Shown in pieces: positions 59,515-64,000 of a DNA stretch of 64,000 nt. The notes under the pieces are model-generated. The model was not told where the DNA came from and searched no databases. It saw only the letters and a program-made list of their open reading frames with translations. Source of the stretch: Anagrus nilaparvatae (taxonomy: Eukaryota > Arthropoda > Insecta > Hymenoptera > Mymaridae); contig JAKSXM010000107.1 in the NCBI GenBank assembly GCA_022575985.1, forward strand, positions 3,348,001 through 3,412,000. Direction: 5' to 3'. Each line of letters begins with the position of its first letter. Within the stretch, counting starts at the first letter, position 1. Both the position numbers and the translations under genes were made by a program.

Positions 59515-60711
59515 ATATATGAACTAACAGAAGAAATGAGAAATCTACTTATAATAAGAGATTAGTAATTCAAATTTATTGAAAAAACTAAGTATTATTA
59601 GAATATATGGTTGTATATTATTATAGAATATATATAGAATATATATATATATATAATTATCTATACGTTCAAATTAAGTCATTTGTGTTATTGTAGAAGT
59701 TTTTTTCAGTTTATAGGTAAAATTGTCTCTAATTATTTATATGAAATTAAAATACAATTAATAATAATTTTATAAAATCTATCTAATTCATAAAACTATA
59801 TTAATGCTCTTATTTAAATTATCTATGAATTATACCTTATAAATACTTTTTTCACAGCTTTTTTAAAGTTTGATTTTTCTAAGTAAATAATTTTATTATT
59901 ACAACTTCAGACTTAAATTATTAAAATATGATTTCCCTTTAAGGCCCCCTTTTCAAAAATTAAAATTCGTAATGCACTTTTTTTTATTTCATTTTCTTGC
60001 TTCAAAATATTTCAAAAGTGTATAAAAAAATTTTCAAGCAAAAAGAAATATATGTTTTTGAGATATTTTGATTTTTATGGGACGGATTCATATGAAAACA
60101 TAAGGATTTAAAAACTTTCAACGCGTTTATCTCAAAACTACTTTTTTAAATCGGTTCCAGTTCTAACTCAAAAACTTATTCAGCTATTGACCTAAATCTA
60201 GGTGCGTTTTATTTGTAATTGTAGTGCCAAGTGCTGGAACTAGAAGATCAGAAAAAAGTGGATAAGAAAATTTTTTATTGACCATATTAGGTGTTTTTTT
60301 TTAATTAAAAATCTCCATTTTTTGTTTTTGGCGCACCAAATGGTCAATTTTTGGAATTTTTGCAAACTTTTAGTTCCAGCACTTGAGAAGTGTATAGGGA
60401 ATAAAATGCTCTTTTATTTTTTTGTTTCGGATGCCCACAATAGGCGCTAGGTGTGGAACCGTTTTTTACTTTTTTTTTTCAGCCTCTACTTTGACGCCCT
60501 CTATAAAATGTAAAAAATTTGGAAAATAAAAATGGTAATTTTTTTTGTATTCTTTGATAGTTTTGTAACAATTTAAAAAAAAATTGAAGTTCTTGTATAA
60601 TAAAATAACTAAAAAAAAAGATGTTTAAAATTCATTGAAATTACACAAAATAATGAAAAGGGGGCCTTAAACTATTTTTTTCCGATGCTTCTCAAAAGCT
60701 TATATTAAATA
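59515..60711. other. Non-coding stretch with an inverted repeat
   Basis: AT-rich. CAAGTGCTGGAACTAGAAG (60228-60246) is mirrored by CTTTTAGTTCCAGCACTTG (60367-60385), 18 of 19 matching, 120 bases apart. A TGCCCACAATAGGC motif near 60434 is shared with the satellite at 50150-51030. Confidence 0.6.
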
Positions 60712-61793
60712 CTAGCAAAAGTTGGAGGGGGGGGGGGCTCCGCCCCCCCTGTGTCACGTTTCCTTCTGTTTGTTTTGCTTCAAAAAATCATTTTTCATTG
60801 CAAATTTATAATTATGCAAACACATTCAGATTTTTCGAATGAGACTCAGTCCCTCCTGTTCACATTTACTTCAATACTTTTCTGTTGCTTAAAGAAATCA
60901 TGTTTCTCTACAAATTTATAATTATGCAAACACATTCAAACTATTCAGAGCAGGGTAGGTGAAACATTAATGAAAAATTATAGGTTCTGATTGATTCTCT
61001 AGTTATAATAGAGAAAATAAAAAAATTTAACTTAGTACGTATAAATTAGTGCCAAATTAAGTAATACCAATTGTGACAGTAAAATTTAATCATATTTTTT
61101 AGGTATTTCACTTTTTAAGCAAATTTACAAAAAATTTTATATATCCTAAAAATAGTAAAAATTGAATATCTCCAAAAGTAAGAAAGCTGAGTCAGAAAAC
61201 TATAGCCTATGTTATCCGAATACTTTTATTCTTTATTATGACACTGGTTTCATATCAAGTGGTTCGGCGGTTCTTGAGTCATTAGGGTACAGACAAACAG
61301 ACAAACAGACAAACAAACAAATATATAATATACAATATTATAATAAAAACAAACAAATAATATAATATACTTTATACCCTAAAATTTGAGTTGAATATAT
61401 ATAATATATAGTAAAAAATTTTAAAAATATTTTATATAATTTTAAAGATACCTCCGTTTTGAATAAAAATTTCAGAGAATACGTAAAAATTAGTGCTGAA
61501 TTGAATACTATGAAGTGCGATACCAAAATTTTTCGATAGTATCGAGATATTTCAATTTTGGATAAAATTTTTAAAAAATGTTATCAAGTTCAAAAATACT
61601 AAAAATTAAATATCTCAAAAACTACAATAGCTAATCAGTAAATATAGGGCCTATGTCACCCGCATTTTTTTTTCTTCATTTTGACGCCGGTTTCATGCCA
61701 ATCGGTCCGGTGGTTCTTGAGTCATTAGGGTACAGACAAACAGACAAACAGACAAACAAACAAATAAATTTTCAAATATATATAGTATTAAGA
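60712..61793 (-). mobile_element. Non-autonomous Helitron, family A (1082 bp)
   Basis: On the minus strand it starts TCTTAATACTATATATATT and ends with a G/C hairpin (around 60728-60749), then a spacer and CTAG|T at 60712. Both ends match the 266-bp copy at 45218-45483, as do internal blocks (TGCAAATTTATAATTATGCA; TATAGGTTCTGATTGATTCT). Two internal copies of GGTTCTTGAGTCATTAGGGT plus a (CAGACAAA)n run occur at about 61268 and 61711. No helicase ORF is present. Confidence 0.75.
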
Positions 61794-61799
61794 TATACA

Positions 61800-61860
61800 T
61801 CTCTGTGTGTGCGTGTGTGTGTGTATTTGTGTGTGTGAATGTGTGCGTTTGTGTGTTGTA
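61800..61860. repeat. (GT)n-rich microsatellite
   Basis: This is an imperfect TG/TGTGTG tract between the two Helitrons. Confidence 0.85.
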
Positions 61861-61958
61861 TTTAAAATATATATGAATATATTTAGTTTTTTATTAGTTA
61901 AACACCAATCTAAAAATCACAGTCCATACACTTACCTATAGACATAAATATATATATA

Positions 61959-62626
61959 CTAGGGGGCTTCGCCCCCTGCGCGCTCCGCGCGCCAACCCCC
62001 GCAAAGCGTTAAGTGTGGTAAAAAGGCCCATGTTTAGAAGAATTAGAAATTAAAAGACAATTAATTAGAAAGAATAAAACTTTAAGCTTATTTGCTAATA
62101 ATTTTTTTTTTTTTTTTTATTTAAATAATTTAATTTTTCTTTCACAAAAATTTATTTTAAATGCAATAATATGAAATCCATTGTTAAATTTTAATTTCTT
62201 ATCATCTATAAAAAATAAATAAAATTATTTTTTTATAAATAATTAATTTTTTTTTTTTAATTTTCAAAAAGCATCTATACCTGCATCTCTTAATAGTTCT
62301 TGGCCTTCAATTAATTCTTCTAAACTTAGTATAATTCGTATTAATTTATTATCAAAGTTAAATATATTGTACATTTTTTATTTATTTATTAATTATATTA
62401 AGTTAATAATTTTTTATGCTTTTTAATAATTTTATTTTTACCTGGGAGGTGAATGGGGGTGAATGGGGGGTGCCCAAATGGGGGTGCCCAAATGAGGGGT
62501 GCCAAAATGGGGGTGCCCAAATGAGGGTGCCCAAATGGGGGTGCATAATTGAAGGTGCCCATATGAGGGTGCCCAAATGACCCTTGTCGGTGGCAGCAGC
62601 GTTTAGAATTTTATAATATAGAGAGA
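61959..62626 (-). mobile_element. Non-autonomous Helitron, family B (668 bp)
   Basis: On the minus strand it starts TCTCTCTATATTATAAAATT after A. It ends with two hairpins (GCGCGCGGAGCGCGC, then GGGGGCGAAGCCCCC) and CTAG before T at 61959. There is no ORF. A G-rich minisatellite lies close to the 5' end. The 3' double hairpin parallels the end at 53522. Confidence 0.75.
62441..62582. repeat. Minisatellite within Helitron B
   Basis: About ten imperfect units of 12-14 bp, GGGTGCCCAAATGA and variants, run between 62441 and 62582. Confidence 0.85.
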
Positions 62627-64000
62627 TATATATGTGCGTGTGTATGTGAGTGTCAGCGTGTATATGTATATACTGTTTTTTGTAAAATAATATAAATTTA
62701 TAAATATGATGAAATTTATTGAATTATTAATATAAAAATAGGAATTATTGGGTGTACACACACATACAGATACATGTATTATGGGCAAAAATAAAAAAAA
62801 ATGTGATTTTGTATGATGTAATGCTATAAATTTTGTAATTTTCCTAAAAATATATAAAAATTTTTTATTTGAGAACATATACTTAAAAATTGCTCATATA
62901 GATGCAAAATTCAAATTTATGCGTGTGTGTGTGTTAGCATACATGTAAAAAAATATAATTTTTTGTTTTATATGTTTTTATAACCATATAACCCTATAAA
63001 ACTTTTTATTTTTTAATTTTAAAAAAATTTAATTTTTTTGATCGAGAGCAGCCCGATTACGTCAGGAAACTATTTTAAGAAATTTTTTTAATATTCCGTC
63101 TACCATCTCAATAAAATGAAACCCTTTTCTGAACACATTCCGAAATTCACTTTTTGTTTATCCAAAAACCTGGAGCTGATATTTTTTTTGTCCACTTTTT
63201 TGTTTTTTTGCCCCACTGTGTACCCCTTTTATGGGTTTTCAATTAAATGACATATTTTGAGAGTAATTATATTCCAAGAGTAAGAAAAAATTGGCAAAAC
63301 ACGATACAAGTTTTTTTTCATCTTTTTTTTTTCTAATCTTGCATTTCAAAATGTTTCATCGTATTTTAAATTTTATATACTTTACTGCCTGCTTTACGGG
63401 GAGTAAAAATATATTCAAATTACCTCTGAACTCAACGCAACAAAAAATTAAAATAAATATATGACATTTTATTTTTCAATTTTTCCATAACTTGCATCAT
63501 GAAAAATGCCATTTTTTTAACATTCTTCTCAAGTAAATAAAAAAATGGAGGGAAAATAGAGGTGAGGGACAATTTTTTTTTTTGGAATCCTGGAAAAGGC
63601 ATAAAATTACAAAGATTTAGCTGGAAAAAATTTTGCTTATGTTCTCTTTTGCAATAAGCTAACGATGTTGCAAAAAAAGGCTGATTTTCCGTTTACTCTT
63701 TACTTTTTTTCGTTAACAAGAAAAGACCACTTCCTGGAAAACCAAGATTCAATTTATAGTTATGGATGACTTTAATATGTTGATAAAACAACCCCGATAA
63801 CCTCCGTTTAATCCGACGAGTAGAATGCCCATAGGTACATAGAGACACAGGGTACAATGCTTTTAAATAGTTTTTTGGTAATTCTTCTGTAACCGTACAA
63901 GTTAATAAAAACACTTCTTGTTGATCACAATTTTTTGGTATTATAGTTAACGTTCAAGCCTCATAAACCACAATTTTTTATGGCTGATTTTCTTAGTCTT
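62627..64000. other. Non-coding stretch, nothing recognised
   Basis: AT-rich with TG/TA-rich microsatellite-like tracts near 62636 and 62920. There is no supported gene. Confidence 0.55.

Noticed and set aside
1..64000. CRISPR arrays, operons or other prokaryotic features
   Set aside because: The sequence is eukaryotic, with spliced genes. The tandem arrays seen have no spacer-repeat alternation.

Overview
The window is very AT-rich nuclear DNA with long introns, sparse coding exons, canonical GT-AG introns and many short non-autonomous transposons. A divergent insect-type ionotropic receptor, an insulin-receptor fragment and TA-flanked MITEs and Helitrons point to an insect. A small AT-rich genome such as that of a parasitoid wasp would fit, but I cannot fix the species.

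The left two thirds (5309-41574) hold one + strand signalling-adaptor gene with a PTB domain and a tensin-type SH2 domain. The N-terminal PTB exon is at 5309-5455. After a 30.8 kb intron come six exons at 36281-41574, ending in the SH2 domain and a stop codon. A long AUG-started exon inside that intron (22032-22565) ends in a phase-0 donor. It can join the same downstream exon, giving an isoform whose unique N-terminus replaces most of the PTB domain. The same intron carries an intact, intronless ionotropic receptor on the opposite strand (25563-27338), a decayed histone-cluster relic (6440-7366) and several foldback transposons.

Region 41.5-49.0 kb looks like a tandem segmental duplication. 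The last 18 codons and the 3'UTR of the adaptor gene recur at 44.81-45.00 kb. A small TATA-box gene of unknown function lies downstream of each copy (44088-44360 and 48821-48985). The second copy has been split by a Helitron, a TIR element, tandem repeats and a MITE with a tRNA-like core. Next to it on the minus strand (49388-49929) is a frameshifted fragment of an insulin receptor L2 domain.

From 50 to 64 kb the window is repeat-dominated. It holds a ~163 bp tandem satellite, three Helitron ends or elements, a 2.4 kb near-perfect palindrome (56002-58400), a two-exon fragment of a transposon-type ORF (59127-59514) and one orphan exon on the minus strand (58704-58809).

The clearest repeat-biology signal is a set of elements that share CACTG...CAGTG ends. 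They run from 47 bp to 1.65 kb, and three of the four are flanked by TA.
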